64,000 nucleotides of DNA from Streptomyces malaysiensis subsp. samsunensis (GTDB lineage: Bacteria; Actinomycetota; Actinomycetes; Streptomycetales; Streptomycetaceae), in the NCBI RefSeq assembly GCF_024519315.1, contig NZ_JANIIC010000058.1, positions 1 to 64,000 of the forward strand, in the 5' to 3' direction. Below are positions 36,324 to 44,597 of this stretch, in pieces (positions within the stretch are counted from its first letter, which is position 1; every line of letters starts with the position of its first letter). The position numbers and the translations under genes were made by a program. The notes under the pieces were generated by a model, which worked only from the letters and a program-made list of their open reading frames with translations, was not told the DNA's origin and did not search any database.

Positions 36324-37826
36324 ATGACGAGCAGCACCGAGGCAACCCGCACCACCCCGCAGGTGGCGGTCAACGACATCGGTTCCGAGGAAGCCTTCCT
36401 CGCCGCGATCGACGAGACGATCAAGTACTTCAACGACGGCGACATCGTCGACGGCGTCATCGTGAAGGTCGACCGGGACGAGGTCCTGCTCGACATTGGT
36501 TACAAGACCGAAGGCGTCATCCCCTCACGGGAACTGTCGATCAAGCACGACGTCGACCCGAATGAGGTCGTGGCGGTCGGCGACGAGATCGAGGCCCTCG
36601 TTCTCCAGAAGGAGGATAAAGAAGGCCGACTGATCCTCTCGAAGAAGCGCGCCCAGTACGAGCGCGCTTGGGGCACCATCGAGAAGATCAAGGAAGAGGA
36701 CGGGATCGTCACCGGTACCGTCATCGAGGTCGTCAAGGGTGGTCTCATCCTCGACATCGGCCTCCGTGGCTTCCTTCCGGCTTCCCTGGTCGAGATGCGC
36801 CGCGTCCGCGACCTCCAGCCCTACGTGGGCAAGGAGCTCGAGGCGAAGATCATCGAGCTCGACAAGAACCGCAACAACGTGGTCCTGTCCCGCCGCGCCT
36901 GGCTGGAGCAGACCCAGAGCGAGGTCCGCCAGACCTTCCTCACCACCCTCCAGAAGGGCCAGGTGCGCTCCGGCGTCGTCTCCTCGATCGTCAACTTCGG
37001 TGCGTTCGTGGACCTGGGCGGCGTCGACGGTCTCGTCCACGTCTCGGAGCTGTCCTGGAAGCACATCGACCACCCGTCCGAGGTTGTCGAGGTCGGCCAG
37101 GAGGTCACGGTCGAGGTCCTGGACGTCGACATGGACCGCGAGCGCGTCTCCCTGTCGCTCAAGGCGACCCAGGAGGACCCGTGGCAGCAGTTCGCCCGGA
37201 CCCACCAGATCGGTCAGGTCGTCCCGGGTAAGGTCACCAAGCTCGTTCCGTTCGGTGCGTTCGTCCGCGTGGACGAGGGCATCGAGGGTCTGGTCCACAT
37301 CTCCGAGCTGGCCGAGCGCCACGTGGAGATCCCGGAGCAGGTCGTCCAGGTCAACGACGAGATCTTCGTCAAGGTCATCGACATCGACCTCGAGCGCCGC
37401 CGCATCAGCCTCTCGCTGAAGCAGGCCAACGAGTCCTTCGGTGCCGACCCGTCCGCGGTCGAGTTCGACCCGACCCTGTACGGCATGGCCGCGTCCTACG
37501 ACGACCAGGGCAACTACATCTACCCCGAGGGTTTCGACCCCGAGGCCAACGACTGGCTCGAGGGCTACGAGAAGCAGCGCGAGGAGTGGGAGCGCCAGTA
37601 CGCCGAGGCGCAGCAGCGCTTCGAGCAGCACCAGGCGCAGGTCATCAAGTCCCGCGAGGCCGACGAGCAGGCCGCTGCCGAGGCTGGCAGCGCCGCTCCG
37701 GCGCCCGGCGGGCAGGCGGCCGGTGGCGGTTCGTACTCCTCGGAGTCGGCCGACAACTCCGGCGCCCTGGCCTCGGACGAGGCGCTGGCCGCGCTTCGCG
37801 AGAAGCTGGCCGGTGGCCAGAGCTGA
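36324..37826 (+). CDS. rpsA: 30S ribosomal protein S1
   Basis: A 500-residue RNA-binding protein that helps mRNA dock on the 30S subunit. Four S1 domains can be read: GDIVDGVIVKVDRDEVLLDIGYKTEGVIP, DGIVTGTVIEVVKGGLILDIGLRGFLPAS, GQVRSGVVSSIVNFGAFVDLGGVDGLVHVSELS and GQVVPGKVTKLVPFGAFVRVDEGIEGLVHISELA. Actinobacterial S1 has four domains rather than the six of E. coli, so the length is normal. The C-terminus is an acidic, Gln/Ala-rich tail (EGYEKQREEWERQYAEAQQRFEQHQAQ) ending AALREKLAGGQS. Codon use is the strongly biased set expected for a highly expressed gene. It has its own promoter, structured leader and terminator. Confidence 0.98.
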   Translation: MTSSTEATRTTPQVAVNDIGSEEAFLAAIDETIKYFNDGDIVDGVIVKVDRDEVLLDIGYKTEGVIPSRELSIKHDVDPNEVVAVGDEIEALVLQKEDKEGRLILSKKRAQYERAWGTIEKIKEEDGIVTGTVIEVVKGGLILDIGLRGFLPASLVEMRRVRDLQPYVGKELEAKIIELDKNRNNVVLSRRAWLEQTQSEVRQTFLTTLQKGQVRSGVVSSIVNFGAFVDLGGVDGLVHVSELSWKHIDHPSEVVEVGQEVTVEVLDVDMDRERVSLSLKATQEDPWQQFARTHQIGQVVPGKVTKLVPFGAFVRVDEGIEGLVHISELAERHVEIPEQVVQVNDEIFVKVIDIDLERRRISLSLKQANESFGADPSAVEFDPTLYGMAASYDDQGNYIYPEGFDPEANDWLEGYEKQREEWERQYAEAQQRFEQHQAQVIKSREADEQAAAEAGSAAPAPGGQAAGGGSYSSESADNSGALASDEALAALREKLAGGQS

Positions 37827-37866
37827 CCAGCTGACCACCCGCCGCTAGCGGGCATCGGCTGAGCCG

Positions 37867-37899
37867 GTAAGGCCCGCTCCCCTGGGGAGCGGGCCTTAC
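37867..37899 (+). terminator. terminator of rpsA
   Basis: A 15-base inverted repeat (GTAAGGCCCGCTCCC and complement) with a 3-base loop, 40 bases after the rpsA stop, ending in TTAC. The truncated beta-helix gene on the other strand ends in the outer edge of this hairpin. Confidence 0.9.
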
Positions 37900-38360
37900 G
37901 CATGCCCGGGCCGTCGCACGCTGACCGAAACGGAGTCCACGATCACGTTCCGGGCACCGTCGATCCTGATGCCCTCCTTGCCGCCGCGGACCGTGATCCC
38001 CCTGACGGTCCAGTACGAGGCGCCGTTCAGACGCAGCCCATAGCCGCCGCTCGCGGTGAGGATCGCCCTCGACGAGCCGGTGAGGGTGATCCGCGAGCCG
38101 GAGGTGCCGGAGGCGCTGATCTCGAAGCTGCCCCGGTACTCGCCATCGGCGAGCCGGATCGTATCGCCGGGCCGGGCCCCGGCGAGTGCCTTCCTGAGCC
38201 CGTCCGCGTCGTGCACGGGGATCGGGGCGGGGGTGGCGGTGGCGGGGGCGTCCCGTCCGGTCGTGCCCGCCGCGATCAGGCCACCGGCGGCGATCAGCCC
38301 GGCGGCGGTGGCGGTGACGAGGATCCGTAATCGGGTGGGGGTGCGGCCGGGGGAGTGCAT
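37896..38360 (-). pseudogene. truncated secreted right-handed beta-helix protein
   Basis: The frame encodes 154 residues: a signal sequence (RTPTRLRILVTATAAGLIAAGGLIAAG), then IPVHDADGLRKALAGARPGDTIRLADGEYRGSFEISASGTSGSRITLTGSSRAILTASGGYGLRLNGASYWTVRGITVRGGKEGIRIDGARNVIVDSVSVSV. These are the first rungs of a pectate-lyase-like parallel beta-helix (chondroitinase B type), but complete proteins of this kind have several hundred residues and many more rungs. The frame breaks off after SVSV into RRPGHA and stops within the rpsA terminator, so the 3' part was probably deleted. Whether the fragment is still expressed is unknown; a short functional protein cannot be excluded. Confidence 0.65.
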
Positions 38361-38647
38361 AGGGGGCTGCCTTCCTGTGCCGTGGCCAGAGGTGAAACGC
38401 TGGATTCTGGTCAGTGAACGCCGGATGACATGATGAACCGCTGACGGCTCGCGAAGATAGGCGCGCCCCATATGCGCGTCAACCCCGCGAAGTGCGCCGA
38501 CGTCGAGATCGGGCCGTGTGCCGTTCGCCCAAGTGGGCCCCTCCGGAACGCGTTTCACGGCCACGGAGCCGGCCAGGATCCCGCTCGGGGAATGACCCCG
38601 CCTCCATTCGGTGTTATTCGGTGCGAACACAAGGAGGAGCGGTCACA

Positions 38648-39592
38648 GTGCATGATCCGCAGGAGTTGTACGCATGGGAACCGAGCGGGCTGGCGGAGGT
38701 CGACGCGATAGCCTCGCGGGACTCGGCCGGGCTGGTGCTGCTGTACCACTTCGACGGCTATATCGACGCCGGCGAGACCGGGGACCAGATCGTCGAGCGG
38801 CTGCTCGACGGCCTGCCACGCAAGGTCGTCGCGCGCTTCGACCATGACCGGCTGGTCGACTACCGGGCCCGCCGCCCCCTGCTCACCTTCCAGCGCGACC
38901 GGTGGACGGCGTACGAGACCCCGAAGATCGAGCTGTATCTGGTGCGCGACGCGACCGCGGCCCCGTTCCTGCTGCTCGCCGGCCCGGAGCCGGATGTGGA
39001 GTGGGAGCGGTTCGCGGCGGCCGTGAGCCAGATCGTCGAGCGGCTGGGCGTACGGCTCGCGGTGAACTTCCACGGCATCCCGATGGGCGTGCCGCACACC
39101 CGGCCGGTCGGCATCACCCCGCACGGCAACCGCACCGACCTGACGCCGGGTCACCGCGGCTACTTCGACGAGGCCCAAGTGCCCGGCAGCGCGGAGTCCC
39201 TGATCGAGTACCGGCTCGCCGAGGCGGGCCGCGATGTGCTCGGCATCGCCACGCATGTGCCGCACTATCTGGCCCGGTCGGCCTATCCGGACGCGGCGCT
39301 CACCGCGCTGGAGGCCATCACCGCGGCCACCGGTCTGGTCCTGCCGGGGCCGACACACGTCCTGCGCAACGAGGCCCTCAGGACGCAGGAGGAGATCGAG
39401 CGGCAGATCTCGGAGGGCGACGAGGAGCTGGTCGCGCTCGTGCGGGGCCTTGAGCACCAGTACGACGCGGTGGCCGGGGCCGAGAGCCGCGGCAATCTCG
39501 TGGCGGAGCCGACCGAGCTGCCCTCGGCGGATGAACTGGGGGCGGAGTTCGAAAGGTTCCTCGCCGAGCGGGAGGGCGAGGGCGGAGCCTGA
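38648..39592 (+). CDS. PAC2-family protein
   Basis: A 314-residue cytoplasmic protein of the PAC2 family, named after a proteasome-assembly chaperone fold. It starts at GTG with an excellent ribosome site AAGGAGGAG. Family marks are LVLLYHFDGYIDAGETGDQIVERLLDGLPRKVVARFDHDRLVDYRARRP, LYLVRDATAAPFLLLAGPEPDVEWERF, FHGIPMGVPHTRPVGITPHG, and GIATHVPHYLARSAYPDAALTALEAITAATGLVLP. A C-terminal acidic helix region follows (EEIERQISEGDEELVALVRGLEHQYD). Actinobacterial PAC2 proteins are common; some co-occur with proteasome genes but none are next to this one. The gene lies 55 bp before coaE. Confidence 0.9.
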   Translation: MHDPQELYAWEPSGLAEVDAIASRDSAGLVLLYHFDGYIDAGETGDQIVERLLDGLPRKVVARFDHDRLVDYRARRPLLTFQRDRWTAYETPKIELYLVRDATAAPFLLLAGPEPDVEWERFAAAVSQIVERLGVRLAVNFHGIPMGVPHTRPVGITPHGNRTDLTPGHRGYFDEAQVPGSAESLIEYRLAEAGRDVLGIATHVPHYLARSAYPDAALTALEAITAATGLVLPGPTHVLRNEALRTQEEIERQISEGDEELVALVRGLEHQYDAVAGAESRGNLVAEPTELPSADELGAEFERFLAEREGEGGA

Positions 39593-39617
39593 GCGATGAC
39601 CCCGCCGACACGCCGTA

Positions 39618-39623
39618 TAGCGT
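39618..39623 (+). promoter_or_regulatory. -10 box for a leaderless coaE message
   Basis: TAGCGT ends seven bases before the ATG at 39631, and no Shine-Dalgarno lies between. Confidence 0.5.
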
Positions 39624-39630
39624 GGGCCCC

Positions 39631-40239
39631 ATGCTGAACCTGGGGCTCACTGGCGGAATCGGCGCGGGCAAGAGCGAGGTCTCACGGATCCTGACCTCCC
39701 TGGGAGCGGTGCTGATCGATTCCGATCGGATCGCTCGCGAGGTGGTCGAACCGGGCACGCCGGGGCTGGCCGCCGTCGTCGCCGAGTTCGGCCCCGAGGT
39801 GCTGACCGGCGAGGGCCGGCTGGACCGGCCGAGGCTCGGCGCGATCGTCTTCAACGACCCGGAGCGGCTGAGCGCGCTGAACGCGATCGTCCACCCCCTG
39901 GTCCGGGACCGCTCCGCCGAGCTCCAGTCGGCGGCCGCCCCCGACGCCGTCGTCGTCCATGACGTCCCGCTCCTGGCCGAGAACAACCTGGCCCCGCTCT
40001 ATGACCTGGTCATGGTCGTGGACGCCACCCCCGAGACCCAGCTCGACCGGCTGGTACGGCTGCGCGGCATGGCCGAGGACGAGGCGCGGGCCCGTATGGC
40101 GGCGCAGGCCACCCGCGCGGAGCGGCTGGCCATCGCCGATGTCGTGATCGACAACAATGGCCCGATCGAGGCGCTGGAGCCCCAGGTCGGAAAGGTCTGG
40201 ACGGATCTGGTGCGACGGGCGGCCGACGCGGAGGGCTGA
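39631..40239 (+). CDS. coaE: dephospho-CoA kinase
   Basis: A 202-residue kinase that performs the last step of coenzyme A synthesis, phosphorylating the ribose 3'-OH of dephospho-CoA. It starts MLNLGLTGGIGAGKSEVSRI with a P-loop at 8-16. LIDSDRIAREVVEPGTPGL is the CoA-binding start, HPLVRDRSAEL and VVHDVPLLAENNLAPLYDLVMVVDA follow, and QLDRLVRLRGMAEDEARARMAAQATRAERLAIADVVIDNNG is the lid and C-terminal helix of CoaE. Length equals the single-domain bacterial enzyme, without the extra GrpB-like domain of mycobacterial CoaE. A GTG three codons upstream is a possible start but the leaderless spacing favours the ATG. Confidence 0.96.
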   Translation: MLNLGLTGGIGAGKSEVSRILTSLGAVLIDSDRIAREVVEPGTPGLAAVVAEFGPEVLTGEGRLDRPRLGAIVFNDPERLSALNAIVHPLVRDRSAELQSAAAPDAVVVHDVPLLAENNLAPLYDLVMVVDATPETQLDRLVRLRGMAEDEARARMAAQATRAERLAIADVVIDNNGPIEALEPQVGKVWTDLVRRAADAEG

Positions 40240-40549
40240 GCTTTCCGGGACCGGCCGGGGACGCGACATGGAGCCTTCCCGGAGCGTACGGGCGCGCCGT
40301 GGATCTTTCCCGGACCGTACGGGTGCGGCACGGAGCCTGGTGGAGCTGACCGGCGCGCGTTGCGCGTAAAGCGTGGCGGGGCCGAGCCGGGGCGCCGCGC
40401 GGAGCGTGCGGGGGCCCGCGGCGGGGAATGCGGCGTGCGGGGCGATTGTTGTGCCCCGGTAGCGAACGATCATCCGTGACGGTTCATCCCATCCCCTCAC
40501 CCGATCCACCGCCTCATCACCGAGCACGTACCCGGGGAAGGAAACGGCT
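40240..40549. other. intergenic stretch with an imperfect direct repeat
   Basis: No gene is supported. Between about 40265 and 40335 two imperfect copies of TTCCCGGAGCGTACGGG / TTCCCGGACCGTACGGG occur about 38 bp apart. Nearer the TPR gene the DNA is less GC-rich and may hold its promoter; TAGCGA (40460-40465) is a possible -10. Confidence 0.45.
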
Positions 40550-40918
40550 GTGCCCGAGCCCACGCCCGAGACTCATGTCATCGACTACCGCGCCGCGGAG
40601 CAGCTGCTCGCCGCCCGAGACCCGCGGGGCGCCGTGAAGCTGCTCGACTCGGTCATCAGCGCCCATCCGGAGAACACGGCGGCCCGGCTGCTCCGTGCCC
40701 GCGCGTTCTTCCTCGCGGCGCAGTTGCGCGCGGCGGAGCTGGAGTTCCAGCTCGTCCTGGAGCGGGAGCCGGACAACGCCTTCGCCCACTTCGCCCTGGC
40801 CCGCACCCTGGAGCGGGCCAACCGCCCGGCCGAGGCCACCCGCCACTTCCGTCTGGCCGCGGCGCTCGACCCGCGCCCGGACTTCGTCGAGGCGGCCCGG
40901 TTCGGCGACAAGGGCTGA
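40550..40918 (+). CDS. small tetratricopeptide-repeat protein
   Basis: A 122-residue all-helical protein made of three TPR-like helix pairs: AAEQLLAARDPRGAVKLLDSVISAHPENTAARLLRARAFFLAAQLRAAELEFQLVLEREPDNAFAHFALARTLERANRPAEATRHFRLAAALDPRP. The spacing of Pro-Asp-Asn turns every 34 residues is typical. It probably mediates protein-protein contacts; no partner is evident. The GTG start has GGAAGGA upstream. A short hairpin terminator follows. Confidence 0.85.
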   Translation: MPEPTPETHVIDYRAAEQLLAARDPRGAVKLLDSVISAHPENTAARLLRARAFFLAAQLRAAELEFQLVLEREPDNAFAHFALARTLERANRPAEATRHFRLAAALDPRPDFVEAARFGDKG

Positions 40919-40933
40919 AGGGACGGACGGGCG

Positions 40934-40963
40934 AGGCGCGGACGCCGCGATGCGTCCGCGCCT
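40934..40963 (+). terminator. terminator of the TPR gene
   Basis: A 12-bp perfect stem (AGGCGCGGACGC and complement) with a 6-base loop, 16 bases after the stop. Confidence 0.75.
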
Positions 40964-40985
40964 TACGGGCGTCCGGACCCCACAG

Positions 40986-41033
40986 GGTGTCCGCGCCCTA
41001 TGGTGCCCGCGTCCTCTGGTGTCCGCGCCCTTA
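40986..41033. repeat. 16-bp tandem repeat between convergent genes
   Basis: GGTGTCCGCGCCCTAT, GGTGCCCGCGTCCTCT and GGTGTCCGCGCCCTTA lie head to tail and run into the stop codon of the DUF6343 gene. Confidence 0.8.
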
Positions 41034-41336
41034 TGATGTTCGGCGCCGCCCGCGGTTCCGTCCGCGCTCGGCGACGGGTGCGTACGGTGGCACATCCCGG
41101 CCGGGTTGGTAGTGCGGTCCCTGCCGGATGTGCCGGATGACCAGGACCAGGTCGATCAGCGTGACGACGGCGAGCGCTCCACACGCGGCCGCCCATCCCG
41201 GCCGTCCCACGACCGCGAAGGCCACCGCGCCGCCGAGCGTCCAGAGCAGTCCCCACGTGGCCAGCCCCAGCCGCATCCGCAGTGGGCTGCGCGCGTGCAG
41301 GGGTTCATCACCCGTTCGGATCAGCCGCGTCGGCAT
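41031..41336 (-). CDS. DUF6343-like two-helix membrane protein
   Basis: A 101-residue protein. A short polar N-terminus with GDEPLHARSPLRMRLGLATWGLLWTLGGAVAFAVVGRPGWAAACGALAVVTLIDLVLVIRHIRQG gives two transmembrane helices joined by a short GRPGW turn; the C-terminus is polar and basic (PGRDVPPYAPVAERGRNRGRRRTS). Small proteins with T/S-ARSALRLR before two helices are annotated DUF6343 in Streptomyces; I assign it by that resemblance. The ATG has GGAGA nine bases upstream. Function unknown. Confidence 0.72.
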   Translation of the reverse strand: MPTRLIRTGDEPLHARSPLRMRLGLATWGLLWTLGGAVAFAVVGRPGWAAACGALAVVTLIDLVLVIRHIRQGPHYQPGRDVPPYAPVAERGRNRGRRRTS

Positions 41337-41479
41337 AACAGTGCATCTCCCGTTTTCGACCGCTTTCTCCCGTTTCCGCCCCCTCGAATCTACCGCCGAG
41401 GGGCGCTCCCCGACACCTGAGATCATGTCGTGAGCATCCACACGGGACGGCGCGGGACCAGGACGATGAGGAGCTGCCA

Positions 41480-42694
41480 GTGATCCGCCAGTCATGGGAC
41501 GAAACGGCCGCCAAGCGGGCCCGGATCCGCGGCTGCCTGCTGGGCGGGGCGATCGGCGACGCCCTCGGCAATCCGATCGAGTTCCTCTCCCTGGGGGCGA
41601 TCCGCGAGACCCATGGCGGCGAGGGCGTCACCACCCTCGTCCCGGACGGCAGCGGGGTCGCGGGCCTGGTCACCGATGACACCCAGATGACGCTCTTCAC
41701 GGCGGAGGGGCTGATACGGGCGCACGCCAGATCCTCGTCCGAGGGCGTCGAAGGGTCCGAGACCGCCGCCGTCCGCCATGCCTATCTGCGCTGGCTGGAC
41801 ACCCAGAACCACCCCGCCCCGCCGCCCGCCCAGGGCACCGGGGACCTTGACCTGGTCCGCACCGGCTGGCTGCGCACCCAGCCCTGGCTGTACGCCCGCC
41901 GCGCGCCCGGCAACGCCTGTCTCTCCGGCCTCACCGAGGAGCATGTCCCCGCCCCGCGGGACCCTCTCGACGGCACTCCCGGCCCGGTGAACCCCGGCTC
42001 CAAGGGCTGCGGCACCGTGATGCGCTCGGCGCCGTTCGGCCTCACCGGGCTGGACCCGCGCGACTGCTTCGAACTCGCCGCCCGCTGCGCCCAGATCACC
42101 CATGGCCATCCGACGGGCTACTACGCGGCCGGTGCCCTGGCCGCCATGGTCGCGTGCCTGCTCGACGGCGAGTCCCTCGAAGGGGCGACCCTGCGCGCCT
42201 TGGAGCTGCTGGCCCGCTACCCCCGCCACGAGGAGACCACCGCCGCCCTCCGTAAGGCGGTCGATCTGGCGGCCGAGGGCGATCCGACCCCCGAGAAGGC
42301 CGAGTGGCTCGGCGGCGGCTGGGTCGCCGAGGAGGCGCTGGCCATCGCGGTCTACAGCGCCCTGGCCCACACCCCCGCCCAGCGGGTCCACTACTGCCCC
42401 GGCGGCGAGATCAGCTATGAGCCGGCGCCTCCGCGCACCCCCGTCCAGGCGGCCCTGCTGCTCTCCGTCAACCACTCGGGCGACAGCGACTCGACGGGCT
42501 CGATCTGCGGCAATCTCCTCGGCGCCCACCACGGCGACCTCCGCCTCCCGCCGTCCTGGCTGGCCCGGATCGAGGGCCGCGGCACGATCGCCGAACTCGC
42601 CGACGACTTCGCCTCCGAGTTCCACCGCTCCGTGGAGCCGTACGAGCCCTACGACGACGTGGTCTTCCCCCGCGACCGTTACCCGCTCGGCTGA
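41480..42694 (+). CDS. ADP-ribosylglycohydrolase family protein
   Basis: A 404-residue all-helical, probably magnesium-dependent hydrolase of the ADP-ribosyl-arginine hydrolase/DraG family, removing ADP-ribose from proteins or small molecules. The fold starts RARIRGCLLGGAIGDALGNPIEF. Metal ligands lie in VTDDTQMTLFTAEGL and, near the C-terminus, LLSVNHSGDSDSTGSICGNLLGA. PGSKGCGTVMRSAPFGL is also typical. The chain is longer than DraG (about 290 residues), mainly through a linker at 95-160. The GTG start has GAGGAG nearby. No ADP-ribosyltransferase gene is in the window, so its partner, if any, is elsewhere. Confidence 0.92.
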   Translation: MIRQSWDETAAKRARIRGCLLGGAIGDALGNPIEFLSLGAIRETHGGEGVTTLVPDGSGVAGLVTDDTQMTLFTAEGLIRAHARSSSEGVEGSETAAVRHAYLRWLDTQNHPAPPPAQGTGDLDLVRTGWLRTQPWLYARRAPGNACLSGLTEEHVPAPRDPLDGTPGPVNPGSKGCGTVMRSAPFGLTGLDPRDCFELAARCAQITHGHPTGYYAAGALAAMVACLLDGESLEGATLRALELLARYPRHEETTAALRKAVDLAAEGDPTPEKAEWLGGGWVAEEALAIAVYSALAHTPAQRVHYCPGGEISYEPAPPRTPVQAALLLSVNHSGDSDSTGSICGNLLGAHHGDLRLPPSWLARIEGRGTIAELADDFASEFHRSVEPYEPYDDVVFPRDRYPLG

Positions 42695-42739
42695 CCGCGC
42701 CCCCGGGGACGGCGTGTGTGGTCCGCGGCGGCGCCCCGC

Positions 42740-44002
42740 TCAGAAGGGCGTGGAGCTCTCCTTGCGGCCACGCCGGAGCCGGCGCTGGATCTTGTGGAGG
42801 TAGGGGAAGCGCTCGTGCTTCTCGCGGGTGCTGCGGTCGAGCTCTTCCATGAGGCGCTTGGAGCGCTGCTCCATGTCGAGTTCGTCGAGGATGCGGTCGA
42901 TCTCCGCGAGCAGGGCACCGTGCAGCTGCCACTGACGAGGGTGCTCCTGGACGCGGCGCAGCAGGCGGTCGGCGGCGCGGTCGCGGCTGACGTGGGCCTT
43001 GACGAGTTCGCTGGAGAGGCGCGATTCGGCCTCTTCGGCGTTGGCGCTGACCTGCGTGGTGACCAGGATCGCGAAGTTCTCGACGGCGGCGGAGAGATGG
43101 GTGAAGAGGTCCTTGAGGGCATCCGCCACGTCCTCGGGGAAGAGGGGCTCGTCCGTCCGCGCCTTGGCGAGGTCGGTCAGGGTGCGGGTCATGACGCGCA
43201 GGATGACGGTGCAGATCTCCAGCGTGTCCAGACCGGTGCGGAGCACCACGCGGTAGAGGAGGCCCTCCTTGACGCGGGGGTTGAGCCGCACACTGTCCTC
43301 CGCCTGGCGGAGGGCGGCGTCGACCTGGGCGACGTCGTGGTCCAGGCGGCGGGCCTCGTAGAGCCGGGCGGCGGCGCGGTCGACGGCGATATGGCTGCCG
43401 AGCTCCTCGCCGATGTGCAGCATCAGCTGACGCATCCGGCGGGCCAGGTCCTCGATGGACTTGCCCGCCGTCTCGACCCACACCGGAGGGGCGAGGAAGA
43501 AGTTGAAGGCCATCCCGACCCCGGCCCCGATCAGGGTCTCCAGCACCCGGTCCCAGGCGTAGGTGGTCACCTGCGCCACGCCGAGGACCAGCATGGCGCT
43601 GATCGCCACCTCCTGGACCCAGTCGCCCACCCGCGTCAGATATCCGGCGGTCTGGGCGGCGAGGATGATCATGCACAGGCTCCACCAGGTCAGCCCCACC
43701 AGCACGCTGAAGGCGATGGCGATCAGGACGCCCACGATCACGGCCTCGACCCTGCGGACGCTCGCGGTGAGGGTCGCGTAGAGGGTGACCTGGACGACGA
43801 GGAGGGCGGTGAGCGGGGCGGTGAGCGGGGCCGGTTCCTTGCTGAGCCTGAGGGCGACGACGTACGCGATGGTCGCGGCTGCCGTGGAGCGCACTGTCTG
43901 GACGACGACCGGGTCATGGCGCCGTTTGACCAGCTCCGCCAGTGGGTCGAGAACATCGGGCACGTACTTGCCTCTTCCACGCCGAGGGGGCCGCCATGTC
44001 AT
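42740..44002 (-). CDS. FUSC/ArAE-type membrane transporter
   Basis: A 420-residue protein. After a basic start come about six hydrophobic segments (VRSTAAATIAYVVALRL, APLTALLVVQVTLYATLTAS, EAVIVGVLIAIAFSVLVGL, SLCMIILAAQTAGYLT, VAISAMLVLGVAQVTTYAW, LETLIGAGVGMAFNFFLAPPVWVETA), the half-channel of the aromatic acid exporter/FUSC family. A long cytoplasmic helical domain follows with coiled-coil potential (residues about 200-420, rich in Arg/Glu/Leu), ending in a basic tail RRLRRGRKESSTPF. GAGGGA precedes the ATG. It is transcribed away from the PemK/MazF-like gene, with only 31 bp between starts. Substrate unknown. Confidence 0.85.
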   Translation of the reverse strand: MTWRPPRRGRGKYVPDVLDPLAELVKRRHDPVVVQTVRSTAAATIAYVVALRLSKEPAPLTAPLTALLVVQVTLYATLTASVRRVEAVIVGVLIAIAFSVLVGLTWWSLCMIILAAQTAGYLTRVGDWVQEVAISAMLVLGVAQVTTYAWDRVLETLIGAGVGMAFNFFLAPPVWVETAGKSIEDLARRMRQLMLHIGEELGSHIAVDRAAARLYEARRLDHDVAQVDAALRQAEDSVRLNPRVKEGLLYRVVLRTGLDTLEICTVILRVMTRTLTDLAKARTDEPLFPEDVADALKDLFTHLSAAVENFAILVTTQVSANAEEAESRLSSELVKAHVSRDRAADRLLRRVQEHPRQWQLHGALLAEIDRILDELDMEQRSKRLMEELDRSTREKHERFPYLHKIQRRLRRGRKESSTPF

Positions 44003-44020
44003 CGTCCCTCGCGGACGGGT

Positions 44021-44026
44021 TAACGT
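44021..44026 (+). promoter_or_regulatory. -10 box for a leaderless PemK/MazF-like gene
   Basis: TAACGT ends seven bases before the GTG at 44034. Confidence 0.5.
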
Positions 44027-44033
44027 GTCGCGC

Positions 44034-44504
44034 GTGATCAGGCCATTCAACGGAACGCAGGGGACGGAGGACGGCGCCGCGCTTCCCGGAAGCAGCGGTC
44101 CCGCCGCCACCGTCGAGGCTCATCCGCGCCAGGTCGGGCGGGTACGGACGGAGTACGCACCCGATCCGGACGGGGACCCGGACCCCGGGGAGATCGTCTG
44201 GACATGGGTGCCGTACGAGGAGAACGACGGCCGCGGCAAGGACCGGCCGGTGCTGGTGGTCGCGCGCGAGCGGGGCGGGACACTGCTCGCCGTGCAGCTG
44301 TCGAGCAAGCGCCATGACGCCGACCGCGAATGGGTGGCGATCGGCTCCGGGCCGTGGGACCGGGCCGGCCGGGCGTCTTGGATAGATCTGGACCGGGTGC
44401 TGCGGGTGCATCCGGACGGGATGCGGCGCGAGGCGTGCGCGCTCGACCGGCCGCGCTTCGACCTGGTCGTGATGCGGCTGCGGCAGCGGTACGGCTGGAG
44501 CTGA
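44034..44504 (+). CDS. PemK/MazF-like protein without adjacent antitoxin
   Basis: A 156-residue protein. The C-terminal 110 residues have the PemK/MazF barrel: PGEIVWTWVPYEENDGRGKDRPVLVVARERGGTLLAVQLSSKRHDADREWVAIGSGPWDRAGRASWIDLDRVLRVHPDGMRREACALDRPRFDLVVMRLRQRYGW. The usual GDI-V opening is GEIVW, and the RPVLVV strand is intact. The first 45 residues are a disordered leader. No antitoxin gene lies on either side: upstream is the divergent FUSC gene, downstream an opposite-strand DUF1697 gene. It may be a solitary RNase or a domesticated relative. The GTG start fits a leaderless message. Confidence 0.8.
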   Translation: MIRPFNGTQGTEDGAALPGSSGPAATVEAHPRQVGRVRTEYAPDPDGDPDPGEIVWTWVPYEENDGRGKDRPVLVVARERGGTLLAVQLSSKRHDADREWVAIGSGPWDRAGRASWIDLDRVLRVHPDGMRREACALDRPRFDLVVMRLRQRYGWS

Positions 44505-44597
44505 GCAGTCCGAGCGGGCGCGCCCGGAGACAGCGGCCTCTCGCCGCGGAGACGCGCCTCGGGGAAGGTGTTTCTCGCTTCGCGTTGAGGAAACGTC

